In this document: positions 42,407-50,758 of the stretch, in pieces
Position numbering within the stretch: position 1 is the stretch's first letter
Layout: each line of letters begins with the position of its first letter
DNA from: KBS50 sp042434095
GTDB lineage: Bacteria; Actinomycetota; Actinomycetes; Mycobacteriales; Micromonosporaceae
Direction of reading: 5' to 3'
DNA: 64,000 nt
Assembly (NCBI RefSeq): GCF_042434095.1
Contig: NZ_JBHLUE010000032.1
Coordinates: 62,001 to 126,000, forward strand
The notes under the pieces: generated by a model
What the model saw: the letters and a program-made list of their open reading frames with translations, nothing else
Database searches by the model: none
Told to the model about the DNA's origin: nothing
Made by a program: the position numbers and the translations under genes

Positions 42407-43465
42407 CTAGCGGGTGAGCTCGGCGGCCAGCAGCTCGGCGATCTGCGCGGTGTTCAGGGCGGCGCCCTTGCGCAGGTTGTCGCCGGTGACGAAGAGGTCG
42501 AGCGCCCGCGGATCGTCCACGGCCCGCCGGATCCGGCCGACCCAGGACGGGTCGGTGCCCACCGCGTCGATCGGCATCGGGAACTCCCCCGCGGCCGGAT
42601 CGTCCACCAGGATCACGCCCGGCGCGTTCCGCAGCGCCTCGCGGGCGCCCTCGGCGTCCACCTCGGCCCCGAACACCGCGTGCACGGCCACCGAGTGCCC
42701 GGTCACCACCGGCACCCGGACGCAGGTGGCCGAGACCTTCAGATCGGGCAGCCCGAGGATCTTGCGCGACTCGTTCCGCATCTTGAGCTCCTCGGACGAC
42801 CAGCCGCCGTCGCGGAGCGAACCGGCCCACGGGACCACGTTCAGCGCCAGCGGGGCCGGGAACGGGCCCAGCTCGTCGCCGACCGCCTGCCGGACGTTGC
42901 CGGGCCGGGAGCCGAGCACGCGGTCACCGGCGATCTTGGAGAGCTGGTCGTGCAGCGTGTCCACGCCCGCCTTGCCGGCCCCGGAAACGGCTTGATACGA
43001 CGCCAGGACCAGCTCACGCAGCCCGTACTCGCGGTGCAGCGGCGCCACCGCCACGATCATGGTGAGGGTGGTGCAGTTGGCGTTCGCGATGATGCCCTTG
43101 GGCCGGTTGCGCACCTGCTCGGGGTTGATCTCGGGGACCACCAGCGGCACGTCGCGGTCCATCCGGAAGGCCCCGGAGTTGTCCACCGCCACGGCGCCCT
43201 GGGCCACGGCCACCGGCGCCCAACGCTCGGACACCTCGTCCGGCACGTCGAACATCGCCACGTCCACGCCGTCGAACGCCTCGGCCGTCAGCTCCCGGAC
43301 GGTCAGTTCCTCGCCCCGGCACCGGATCGTCCGGCCGGCGGAGTTGGCGGAGGCGATCAGGCGGATCTCGCCCCACACGTTCCGGCGGGACGACAGGAGT
43401 TCACACATGACCGTGCCGACGGCGCCGGTCGCCCCGACGACGGCCAGGGTGGGCAGCTTCGCCAT
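42407..43465 (-). CDS. asd: Aspartate-semialdehyde dehydrogenase
   Basis: 352 residues, the usual length for actinobacteria. The NADP-binding start (LAVVGATGAVGTVMCELLSSR), the active-site Cys in NANCTT, the substrate region (SYQAVSGAGKAGVDTL) and the His in VVTGHSVAVHA are intact. It reduces aspartyl phosphate to the semialdehyde, the branch point for lysine, diaminopimelate, threonine and methionine. It is 6 bp downstream of the aspartokinase gene in the same operon, as in mycobacteria and Streptomyces. Confidence 0.95.
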   Translation of the reverse strand: MAKLPTLAVVGATGAVGTVMCELLSSRRNVWGEIRLIASANSAGRTIRCRGEELTVRELTAEAFDGVDVAMFDVPDEVSERWAPVAVAQGAVAVDNSGAFRMDRDVPLVVPEINPEQVRNRPKGIIANANCTTLTMIVAVAPLHREYGLRELVLASYQAVSGAGKAGVDTLHDQLSKIAGDRVLGSRPGNVRQAVGDELGPFPAPLALNVVPWAGSLRDGGWSSEELKMRNESRKILGLPDLKVSATCVRVPVVTGHSVAVHAVFGAEVDAEGAREALRNAPGVILVDDPAAGEFPMPIDAVGTDPSWVGRIRRAVDDPRALDLFVTGDNLRKGAALNTAQIAELLAAELTR

Positions 43466-43471
43466 CCTCGA

Positions 43472-44737
43472 CTACCTCCCGGTACCCGCGTAGACGACCG
43501 CCTCCTCGGCGCCACCGAGGTCGAAGGCCGCGTGCACCGCGCGCACGGCGACATCGAGGTCGGTGTCCCGGCAGACGACCGAGACACGGATCTCCGAGGT
43601 CGAGATCATCTCGATGTTGACCCCGGCCTCGGCAAGCGCCTGGAAGAAGCTCGCGGCCACACCGGGATGGGACCGCATCCCCGCCCCGATCAGCGACAAC
43701 TTGCCGACGTGGTCGTCGTAGAGCAGGCCCTTGAACTCGATCCGCTCCTGGATCCGGCTGAGCGCCGCCATGGCGGTCGGGCCGTCGGTCTTCGGCAGCG
43801 TGAACGAGATGTCCGTCCGGCCCGTCCCCTCGGTGGAGACGTTCTGCACGATCATGTCGATGTTGATCTCGGCGCCGGCCGCGGTCTCGAAGATCCGGGC
43901 CGCTGCGCCCGGCTCGTCCGGCACGCCCACGATCGTGATCTTGGCTTCGCTGCGGTCGTGCGCGACCCCGGTGATCAACGCTTGTTCCACGGGAAGGTCC
44001 TCCATCGATCCGGCGACGATCGTGCCGGGGTTGGTCGAGTACGACGAGCGGACATGAATCGGCATGCCGAACCGGCGGGCGTACTCCACGCACCTCAGCA
44101 TGAGCACCTTCGCGCCGCAGGCGGCCAGCTCCAGCATCTCTTCGTAGGTGATTCGCGTGATCTGGCGGGCGTCCGGAACGATCCGTGGATCGGCCGTGAA
44201 AACGCCGTCCACGTCGGTGTAGATCTCGCAGACGTCGGCCCCGAGCGCGGCCGCCAGGGCCACCGCGGTGGTGTCCGACCCGCCGCGGCCCAGCGTGGTG
44301 ATGTCCTTGGTGTCCTGGGAGACGCCCTGGAAGCCGGCCACGATGGCGATCGCGCCCTCGTCGAGCGCGCCGCGCAGCCGGCCGGGGGTCACGTCGATGA
44401 TCCGGGCCCGCCCGTGCGTCGAGGTGGTCAGCACGCCGGCCTGCGATCCGGTGTACGACCGGGCCTCGTACCCCAGGTTGTGGATGGCCATCGCGAGCAG
44501 CGCCATGGAGATCCGCTCGCCGGCGGTGAGCAGCATGTCGAGCTCCCGACCCGGCGGGAGCGGGCTCACCTGGTTGGCGAGGTCGAGCAGCTCGTCGGTG
44601 GTGTCGCCCATGGCCGAGACCACCACGACCACGTCGTCGCCGGCCTTCCGGGTGTCGACGATCCGCTCGGCCACCCGCTTGATCCGCTCGGCGTTGGCGA
44701 CGGAGGAACCGCCGTACTTCTGCACCACGAGTGCCAC
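43472..44737 (-). CDS. lysC: Aspartokinase (alpha, with possible internal beta start)
   Basis: 421 residues from the GTG at 44737 with GGAGG upstream, matching the usual actinobacterial length. The kinase domain has VQKYGGSSVANAERI, ERISMALLAMAI and TTLGRGGSDTTAVALAAALGAD. Two ACT domains follow (ITGVAHDRSEAKITIVGVPD and KLSLIGAGMRSHPGVAASF) for lysine/threonine feedback. An ATG at 44005 (MEDLPVEQALITGVA) corresponds to the start of the separate beta subunit in Corynebacterium, so a 177-residue beta product is possible. It phosphorylates aspartate as the first step of the pathway. Confidence 0.95.
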   Translation of the reverse strand: MALVVQKYGGSSVANAERIKRVAERIVDTRKAGDDVVVVVSAMGDTTDELLDLANQVSPLPPGRELDMLLTAGERISMALLAMAIHNLGYEARSYTGSQAGVLTTSTHGRARIIDVTPGRLRGALDEGAIAIVAGFQGVSQDTKDITTLGRGGSDTTAVALAAALGADVCEIYTDVDGVFTADPRIVPDARQITRITYEEMLELAACGAKVLMLRCVEYARRFGMPIHVRSSYSTNPGTIVAGSMEDLPVEQALITGVAHDRSEAKITIVGVPDEPGAAARIFETAAGAEINIDMIVQNVSTEGTGRTDISFTLPKTDGPTAMAALSRIQERIEFKGLLYDDHVGKLSLIGAGMRSHPGVAASFFQALAEAGVNIEMISTSEIRVSVVCRDTDLDVAVRAVHAAFDLGGAEEAVVYAGTGR

Positions 44738-45046
44738 GACGGGCCAGCCTCCTCCATCAGGTCCGAACGTGCCAACGCCGCCGGTACTTGAAGCCGGCGG
44801 CGCCGAGCGAGACCACCTCAGGGTACCGGCCGGCTCCGACGACTGGGACGGCCGATCCCACCATCCGGGGTACGAGGGCGGCCCGGAACCGGCCGCGAGG
44901 GGCGGCGGCAGCCCGGACGAACTGGGGCAATCCATCGCGCCCGGTCCGCCCCATCCGGGCCGCCCGCCGACCCGGATTCACCTCGCCCCCGGCGTGTCCG
45001 AGCGCCGGCGATAGGTGGTTCGTCCGCTTCCCACCAGAATGGCCGG
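44738..45046. other. Intergenic region between lysC and a lipoprotein gene
   Basis: 309 bp holding the promoters of the divergent lysC-asd operon and the lipoprotein gene. CCGCCGG-TACTTGAAG-CCGGCGG (about 44778-44800) is a short hairpin upstream of lysC. I found no leader peptide or riboswitch I could defend, and no gene. Confidence 0.55.
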
Positions 45047-45886
45047 ATGCGGACCTTCAACCCGTACCCGCCGGCCACCCCCCGCGGCGGCGCCCGCTTC
45101 GGCCGGACGCTCCTCCGTACGCTCCGTACGCTCCGGACGCTCCTGCTCGCGACGGCGACCGCGGCAGCGGCCGCGGCGCTGACGCTGACGCTGGCCGGCT
45201 GCGACCAGCCGGCCCCGCCGCCGGAGCCGACGCCGGCGGAGCGGCCGGCCGTCCCCGGGGCCGACGAGGCCCGGGACCAGCTCGCGGCGCGGGTGGCCGC
45301 GGCCGGCGACCGCCGGGTCACCGCCCAGTACCTGCTGGCCACGGCCGGCGCGGCGGACCGCTGGGTGACCGTGACGGAGGCCGCGGACGGCGGCTGGCGG
45401 GTCGACGTGGCCGGCGGCGCCCTCTCGGGAAACGCCGACATCTCGGTCGCCCGGACCGCCGACGGCCTGTTCCAGTGCGCCCTTCAGTCGGCCGGCCGGC
45501 CCGACCCGCCCGTCTGCGTCCGGGTGGCGGACCCGGACGGCGTCCTGCCCGCGCCGCTCGACCCGGAGGTCGAGCACGTCTTCACGGACTGGCGGCAGGC
45601 GCTGCTCGACCGGGCCGAACCGCTGGCAGTCGGGGCGAGCCGCCCGCTGCCCGGCGCCGCCGGCTCGTGCTATTCGGTCGACTCGACCTCGGCCGCGCTC
45701 GCTCCGCCGGTGGCGGAGGGCATCTACTGCTACGAACCGGACGGAACGCTCACGGCGGCCCGGCTCAAGCTGGGCTCCCTGCGCCTGGTGGGCGCCCCGG
45801 CCGCCGCCCCGGCCACGGTCACCCTGCCGGCCCCGGTCGTGGCCGCCGACCCCCTGCCGATCACCGCCCCCACCCTCCCGACCTGA
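45047..45886 (+). CDS. Putative lipoprotein of unknown function
   Basis: 279 residues. The N-terminus is unusually long before the hydrophobic stretch and includes a triplicated RTL unit (LLRTLRTLRTLLLATA). The lipobox is LTLAGC, around residue 52. The mature part (ADEARDQLAARVAAAGDRRV, RWVTVTEAADGGWRVDV, CYSVDSTSAALAPPVAEGIYCYEPDG) has Cys pairs and no family I recognise. An ATG closer to the lipobox is not available, so the annotated start is kept. The C-terminus is Ala/Pro-rich. Confidence 0.7.
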   Translation: MRTFNPYPPATPRGGARFGRTLLRTLRTLRTLLLATATAAAAAALTLTLAGCDQPAPPPEPTPAERPAVPGADEARDQLAARVAAAGDRRVTAQYLLATAGAADRWVTVTEAADGGWRVDVAGGALSGNADISVARTADGLFQCALQSAGRPDPPVCVRVADPDGVLPAPLDPEVEHVFTDWRQALLDRAEPLAVGASRPLPGAAGSCYSVDSTSAALAPPVAEGIYCYEPDGTLTAARLKLGSLRLVGAPAAAPATVTLPAPVVAADPLPITAPTLPT

Positions 45887-45955
45887 CCCCGGCCCCCTGC
45901 CCACCCCCGGCCCCCCTGCCCACCCCCGGGCCGCCCCGGCCGCCCCCGGCCGCCG

Positions 45956-46024
45956 CGATCTTGCACTTTGGGCCCATCTTTTGCGCCGAAGGCACCTTTT
46001 GTCGGGGCCAAAAGTGCAAGATCG
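45956..46024. repeat. Dispersed palindromic element (CGATCTTGCA arms), copy 2
   Basis: CGATCTTGCACTTT (45956-45969) is exactly complementary to 46011-46024. The right arm extends to GGGGCCAAAAGTGCAAGATCG, the complement of the left arm of the element at 523. The inner sequence differs between the two copies, so the arms are conserved and the middle is not. It follows a lipoprotein gene and could terminate it. Confidence 0.75.
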
Positions 46025-46136
46025 ACGCGAGAGGTGCGCGAGAGGTGCGCGAGAGAGGGGTCGTCGAGGGGGTGGTATCCCACAGTACGGACCCGGCTAC
46101 CGGAGGACCGATCCAGCCCGTAAGGTCGCTTCTGTC

Positions 46137-46205
46137 ATGTGGCAGTCGCTCCTCCTTCGCTGCCGCGACGGGGCCCACCGGGTCGGCACCCCGTCGCGGG
46201 CTTGA
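46137..46205 (+). CDS. leuA leader peptide (attenuation)
   Basis: 22 residues, MWQSLLLRCRDGAHRVGTPS then RA. Three consecutive Leu codons (CTC CTC CTT, 46149-46157) lie just before a strong hairpin. This is the arrangement of Leu-dependent attenuators predicted for leuA in many actinobacteria: with enough charged tRNA-Leu the ribosome moves on and the hairpin state is set, with little it stalls. The frame is short but the Leu run, hairpin and position 142 bp before leuA agree. Confidence 0.8.
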   Translation: MWQSLLLRCRDGAHRVGTPSRA

Positions 46206-46247
46206 CGCGCGCCGCCATCTCAGGGACATCCGGGCCGTTTCCGGCCC
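46163..46247 (+). promoter_or_regulatory. Attenuator hairpins before leuA
   Basis: CCGCGACGGGG (46163-46173) pairs perfectly with CCCCGTCGCGG (46189-46199), and the first arm begins inside the leader peptide right after the Leu codons. A second hairpin GGGCCG-TTTC-CGGCCC (46232-46247) lies downstream. Alternative pairing between the middle parts (GGGCCCACCGGGT) is possible. A stalled ribosome on the Leu codons would cover the first arm. Confidence 0.65.
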
Positions 46248-46346
46248 TCCGCTCGGCACCGTCGCCGCTCAGCTGACGTTCATTCGGTACGCGACGCCGG
46301 TGCAGCATGCTTCGTCGACGTCACATGACAACCGGGAGCCTCCGTC

Positions 46347-48161
46347 ATGGCCTCATCCGCAACCGCACCCGAGAGCACCGATCCCGCAGGCACCGATCCC
46401 GCAGGCAGCGATCCCGCAGGCAGCGATCCCGCAGGCACCGATCCGATCGCCCGGCAGCGGCCCAGCAGCATGCCGTTCCATCGCTACCGGCCGTACCATC
46501 AGCAGTTCCGCACCGATCTGCCGGATCGGCGGTGGCCGACCCGGCGGATCGAGGCGGCGCCCCGGTGGTGCGCCGTGGACCTGCGGGACGGCAACCAGGC
46601 GCTGATCGACCCCATGTCACCGGAGCGCAAGCGGCGGATGTTCCAGCTGCTCGTCCAGATGGGCTACAAGGAGATCGAGGTCGGCTTCCCGGCGGCCAGC
46701 CAGACCGACTTCGACTTCATCCGGCAACTGGTCGAGCAGGACATGATCCCGGACGACGTCACCATCCAGGTCCTCACCCAGTGCCGCGAGCACCTGATCG
46801 ACCGGACCTTCGAGTCCATTCGCGGCGCCGACCGGGCGATCGTGCACTTCTACAACTCCACCTCGATCCTCCAGCGGCGGGTGGTCTTCGGGCTGGACCG
46901 GGCCGGGATCACCGACATCGCCACCTCGGCCGCTCGGTTCTGCCAGAAGTACGCCGAGATCCACGCCCCGGACACGGACGTCTTCTACGAGTATTCGCCC
47001 GAGTCGTACACGGGGACCGAACTGGAGTACGCGCTGGAGATCTGCGCGGCGGTGACCGAGGTGATCGACCCCACGCCGGACCGGCCGCTGATCGTGAACC
47101 TGCCGGCCACCGTCGAGATGGCCACCCCGAACGTGTACGCCGACTCGATCGAGTGGATGGACCGCAACCTGCCCCGGCGGCAGAGCCTGGTGCTCAGCCT
47201 GCACCCGCACAACGACCGCGGCACCGGGGTGGCGGCCGCCGAGTTGGGCCTGCTGGCCGGGGCGGACCGGGTCGAGGGCTGCCTGTTCGGCAACGGAGAG
47301 CGGACCGGCAACGTGGACCTGGTGACCCTCGGGCTCAACCTGTTCGCCCAGGGCATCGACCCCGAGATCGACTTCTCCGGCATCGACCGGATCCGGCGGG
47401 CGGTGGAGTACTGCAACCAGCTGCCGGTGCACGAGCGGCACCCGTACGCCGGGGACCTGGTCTTCACCGCCTTCTCCGGCTCGCACCAGGACGCCATCAA
47501 CAAGGGCCTGGACGCGCTGGCCGCCGAGGCGGCCGCGGCCGGGGCGCCGGTGGACGAGCACCCGTGGGAGGTGCCCTACCTGCCGGTCGACCCGAAGGAC
47601 CTGGGTCGCACGTACGAGGCGATCATCCGGGTCAACTCGCAGTCCGGCAAGGGCGGCGTCGCGTACATCATGAAGACCGAGCACCACCTGGACCTGCCCC
47701 GGCGGTTGCAGATCGAGTTCTCCGGCGTGGTGCAGCGGGTGACCGACGCCGGCGGCGGCGAGGTCGAGCCCGGCCGGATGTGGGAGATCTTCGCCAACGA
47801 CTACCTGGTCGACCACCAGCCGGCGCCGGCCCTGGTGGTGCACGGCTACCGCACGGACATCGTGGACGGCAAGGTGGAGCTCGAGGTCGAGGTGAGCGCC
47901 GGCGGGAAGCGCCGGTCGCTGTCCGCCACCGGTCGGGGCCCGATCGACGCGTACGTCAACGCGATCGCCGAGCTGGACTTCCAGGTACGGGTGCTGGACT
48001 ACCACGAGCACGCGATGTCGGCCGGCGGCGACGCGCAGGCCGCCGCGTACGTCGAGTGCGACGTGGAGGGCAGGCAGCTCTGGGGCGTGGGCCTGGACCA
48101 GAACATCGTCACGGCCACCATGGGCGCCATCACCAGCGCCATCAACCGCGCCCGCCGCTGA
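46347..48161 (+). CDS. leuA: 2-isopropylmalate synthase
   Basis: 604 residues, the long type found in actinobacteria. The catalytic barrel has VDLRDGNQALIDPMS, GFPAASQTDFDF, HPHNDRGTGVAAAEL and EGCLFGNGERTGNVDLVTLGLN. A C-terminal regulatory LeuA dimer domain for leucine feedback follows. It joins acetyl-CoA with 2-ketoisovalerate. The N-terminus (residues 6-29) is a DPAGTDPAGSDPAGS tandem repeat encoded by GCAGGCACCGATCCC-like units. M. tuberculosis leuA also carries a repeat array, but near its 3' part. Confidence 0.95.
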   Translation: MASSATAPESTDPAGTDPAGSDPAGSDPAGTDPIARQRPSSMPFHRYRPYHQQFRTDLPDRRWPTRRIEAAPRWCAVDLRDGNQALIDPMSPERKRRMFQLLVQMGYKEIEVGFPAASQTDFDFIRQLVEQDMIPDDVTIQVLTQCREHLIDRTFESIRGADRAIVHFYNSTSILQRRVVFGLDRAGITDIATSAARFCQKYAEIHAPDTDVFYEYSPESYTGTELEYALEICAAVTEVIDPTPDRPLIVNLPATVEMATPNVYADSIEWMDRNLPRRQSLVLSLHPHNDRGTGVAAAELGLLAGADRVEGCLFGNGERTGNVDLVTLGLNLFAQGIDPEIDFSGIDRIRRAVEYCNQLPVHERHPYAGDLVFTAFSGSHQDAINKGLDALAAEAAAAGAPVDEHPWEVPYLPVDPKDLGRTYEAIIRVNSQSGKGGVAYIMKTEHHLDLPRRLQIEFSGVVQRVTDAGGGEVEPGRMWEIFANDYLVDHQPAPALVVHGYRTDIVDGKVELEVEVSAGGKRRSLSATGRGPIDAYVNAIAELDFQVRVLDYHEHAMSAGGDAQAAAYVECDVEGRQLWGVGLDQNIVTATMGAITSAINRARR

Positions 48162-48166
48162 GCGGA

Positions 48167-48217
48167 AAGGAAGGGCCCCTTCTTATCGCTTTTTGTATAG
48201 GAAGGGGCCCTTCTTAA
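48167..48217. terminator. Bidirectional terminator, AAGGGGCCCTT palindromic element
   Basis: AAGGAAGGGCCCCTTCTTAT and ATAGGAAGGGGCCCTTCTT form a long hairpin with two mismatches around the loop CGCTTTTTGT. It lies six bases after the leuA stop and faces the convergent MFS gene. The loop is the complement of the ACAAAAAGCG loop of the other copies, so the element is in inverse orientation. Confidence 0.8.
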
Positions 48218-48225
48218 CCATCGGG

Positions 48226-48330
48226 CGAGGCGAGGCGAGGCGCCGCGAGGCGAGGCGAGGCGCCGCGAGGCGCCGCGAGGCGAGGCGAGGCGCCGCGAGG
48301 CGAGGCGAGACAAGGCGAGACGAGGCGCCG
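48226..48330. repeat. Tandem GCGAGGCGAGGCGCC array
   Basis: An irregular array of GCGAGG and CGCCGCGAGG units fills the space between the leuA terminator and the end of the MFS gene. It is purely repetitive, and any protein frame through it is artificial. Confidence 0.8.
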
Positions 48331-48345
48331 CGCCCCCGTCGGCGC

Positions 48346-50010
48346 TCAGCCGCGGCCCGCCGGCTGATGCTCCTCCGGCGGGTACATGGGCGGGGGCAGC
48401 GACGGGCACGGCCGGGACGGCGGCGCCGGCCGGGCGGGCCGGTGCACGAGCAGGGCGGCCAGGATGGCGCTCGCGTACATGAGCCCGGCCGACCACACCA
48501 TGGCCGAGCGGAACGCCGAGGTCAGCTGCGCCGGCTGCTCGTAGGCGGTGCCGGTCAGACCCACCAGCAGCGGCAGGGCGGCGATCGCCAGCAGGCCGCC
48601 CACCCGGGAGGCCGCGTTGTTGACCCCGCTGGCCACCCCGGCGTAGTGGTCGGCCACCGCGCCGAGCACGGACGCGGTGAGCGGCGCCACCACGAAGGTC
48701 ATGCCGAGACCGAACAGGAACACCCCCGGCAGCACCTCGGTCCAGTACGACGCGTGCGGCTGGATCCCGCGCAGCAGCAGGAAGCCGGTGCCGGCCAGCA
48801 GCGGCCCGACGGTGAGCGGCAGCCGCGGACCGATCCGGGCCGCCAGCGCCCCGGCCCGGGCGGAGCCGAGCAGCAGCAGGATGGTGAGCGGCAGGGTCGC
48901 CACGCCGGTGAGCAACGCGGAGTAGCCCACCACGTTCTGCAGGAACACCGCGAGGAAGAACGTCAGCCCGCTGAGCGCCGCGTACACGGCCACGGTGTAG
49001 ATGTTGAGCACGGCGAACAGCCGGCTACCGAACAGCCGCAACGGGAGCATGGCCCGGTCTCCCCGCCGGTGCTCGACGAGGACGAACGCCACGCCCGCCG
49101 CCACGCCCACGATCGCGGCGCCGAGCACGGGCAGGGAGGCGAAACCGCTCTTGGGGGCGTCGATCAACGCGTACGTGACGCCGGCCAGCGCCAGGGCGCC
49201 GAGCAGCGCGCCCAGCACGTCGAAGTGCGACCTCCGGGCCGCGTCGGGCGACCCGCCGCCGGCCGTCGCCCCGGCCCCGGCCGCGTCGCGCGCCCCGGCG
49301 GCGTCGCGCGCCCCAGCCGCATCGCGCGCCCCGGCCGCGTCGCGCGCCCCAGCCGCATCGCGCGCCGCGGCCGCGTCGGATGACCGGGCTCCGGCGGTAC
49401 GGCTCAGCGACTCGTCCCGGCTCTCCGGCACCCAGCGCAGCGCCGCGAGGACGACCCCGACGGCCAGCGGCAGGTTGATGAAGAAGATCCACCGCCAGGA
49501 GAGCGAGTCGATCAGCCAGCCGCCGACGAACGGCCCGAGCGCTGTGGACACTCCGGCCAGGCCCGACCAGGCGCCGATGGCCCGACCCCGCTCGTCCGGA
49601 TGGAAGCTGCCCTGCAGCAACGCCAGCGATCCCGGGGTGAGCAGCGCGCCGCCGACGCCCTGCAGCACCCGGGCCGCGACCAGCCACTCGATGCTTTGGG
49701 CGAACCCGCACAGCATCGAGGCGGCTGTGAACCAGACCACCCCGGCCAGGAAGATCCGCCGCCGCCCGAGCCGGTCCCCGAGCGCGCCACCGAGCAGCAC
49801 GAACGCAGCCAGCATCAGCAGGTAGCCGTTGACCGTCCACTGCAAACCGCCGACCGCCGCGTTCAGGTCCCGGCCGAGGTGTGGCAGCGCCACGTTGACC
49901 ACGGTCCCGTCCAGGAAGACCATGCCCGAGGCGAGGATCGCGGCAAGCAGCGTGCCGCGACCGGCGGCGGTCCCCAGGCGTAGCGGCGGCGCGATCCGGC
50001 TCATGGTCAC
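48346..50010 (-). CDS. MFS exporter of the DHA2 (EmrB/QacA) family, 14 TM
   Basis: 554 residues from the GTG at 50010, chosen because AGGGGG lies 7 nt upstream; an ATG at 50004 is the alternative. It has the family motifs GMVFLDGTVVNVALPHLGRDL and LGDRLGRRRIFLAGVV and 14 hydrophobic segments. Such pumps export drugs or own metabolites. The central cytoplasmic loop (about residues 205-255) is expanded by five ARDAAG repeats coded by an 18-bp tandem unit (49265-49376). The substrate is unknown and no regulator is adjacent. Confidence 0.87.
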   Translation of the reverse strand: MTMSRIAPPLRLGTAAGRGTLLAAILASGMVFLDGTVVNVALPHLGRDLNAAVGGLQWTVNGYLLMLAAFVLLGGALGDRLGRRRIFLAGVVWFTAASMLCGFAQSIEWLVAARVLQGVGGALLTPGSLALLQGSFHPDERGRAIGAWSGLAGVSTALGPFVGGWLIDSLSWRWIFFINLPLAVGVVLAALRWVPESRDESLSRTAGARSSDAAAARDAAGARDAAGARDAAGARDAAGARDAAGAGATAGGGSPDAARRSHFDVLGALLGALALAGVTYALIDAPKSGFASLPVLGAAIVGVAAGVAFVLVEHRRGDRAMLPLRLFGSRLFAVLNIYTVAVYAALSGLTFFLAVFLQNVVGYSALLTGVATLPLTILLLLGSARAGALAARIGPRLPLTVGPLLAGTGFLLLRGIQPHASYWTEVLPGVFLFGLGMTFVVAPLTASVLGAVADHYAGVASGVNNAASRVGGLLAIAALPLLVGLTGTAYEQPAQLTSAFRSAMVWSAGLMYASAILAALLVHRPARPAPPSRPCPSLPPPMYPPEEHQPAGRG

Positions 50011-50101
50011 CAATCTGCCCCCTCGACGTGGTGATTACCACGAAAATCCCGAACGACGCGCCGATGCTGCGTTCGGGGCGTAAAGGCCGCAAGCTTGGGA
50101 G

Positions 50102-50758
50102 GTGTCCATTCGTACCCTGAAGACCCGAACCGCGCGGCTCGCGCTCGTCGCGATGCTCGCCCTCGCCGGCGCCGGTTGCGGCCCGGTCACCCTGCCCGAC
50201 AGTCCGTCCGCGCCCGCCTCCGGCGCCGGTGGCGGCGGCGATGCCGCCAAGCAGCTGAGCCGGCTCACCGTGGCCAGCAGCGGATCGATGCGCGGTTACA
50301 GCCGGGACAGATTCCCGCACTGGCGCTCGACCGGCCGCAACTGCGATGTGCGGGACAGCGTCCTCAAGCGGGACGGCAAGGAGGTCAAGCTGTCCGGCTG
50401 CAATGTGGTGGGTGGCCGGTGGACCAGCCCGTACGACGGTCGTAGCTTCAGCGACCCGAAGGACATGGACATCGATCACATGGTGCCGCTGGCCAACGCG
50501 TGGCGTTCCGGCGCGGTGAGCTGGACCGACGACAAGCGCGGCGACTTCGCCAACGACCTGACCCGGCCGCAGCTGGCGGCGGTTTCGCTGACCAGCAACC
50601 GGGCAAAGGGAGACCAGGACCCGTCCCAGTGGAAGCCTCCGAACCGGGACTACTGGTGCCGCTACGCGCAGGATTGGATCACGGTGAAGAGTTACTGGAA
50701 ATTGACGGTGACCTCCGCCGAGAAGGCCGCGTTGACCGACATGCTGAGGACCTGCTGA
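50102..50758 (+). CDS. Lipoprotein HNH-type nuclease (GmrSD/DUF1524-like)
   Basis: 218 residues from a GTG. The signal peptide ends in a lipobox (LALAGAGC). The mature domain has the HNH-like motif DMDIDHMVPLANAW with downstream Asn and Lys/Arg (FANDLTRPQLAAVSLTSNRAKGDQDPSQW). Paired Cys (NCDVRD, SGCNV, WCRYAQDW) probably form disulfides. Enzymes of this type are exported nucleases found widely in actinobacteria, probably for nutrient DNA or competition. Anchoring as a lipoprotein would hold it at the surface. The start is uncertain because GGGAG lies too close to the GTG. Confidence 0.82.
   Translation: MSIRTLKTRTARLALVAMLALAGAGCGPVTLPDSPSAPASGAGGGGDAAKQLSRLTVASSGSMRGYSRDRFPHWRSTGRNCDVRDSVLKRDGKEVKLSGCNVVGGRWTSPYDGRSFSDPKDMDIDHMVPLANAWRSGAVSWTDDKRGDFANDLTRPQLAAVSLTSNRAKGDQDPSQWKPPNRDYWCRYAQDWITVKSYWKLTVTSAEKAALTDMLRTC

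Noticed and set aside
44778..44800. Lysine riboswitch before lysC
   Set aside because: Only a short hairpin is present; the long multi-helix aptamer is not seen.
48226..48330. CRISPR or origin-type repeats after leuA
   Set aside because: Units are 6-10 bp without spacers or DnaA boxes; simple tandem expansion explains them.
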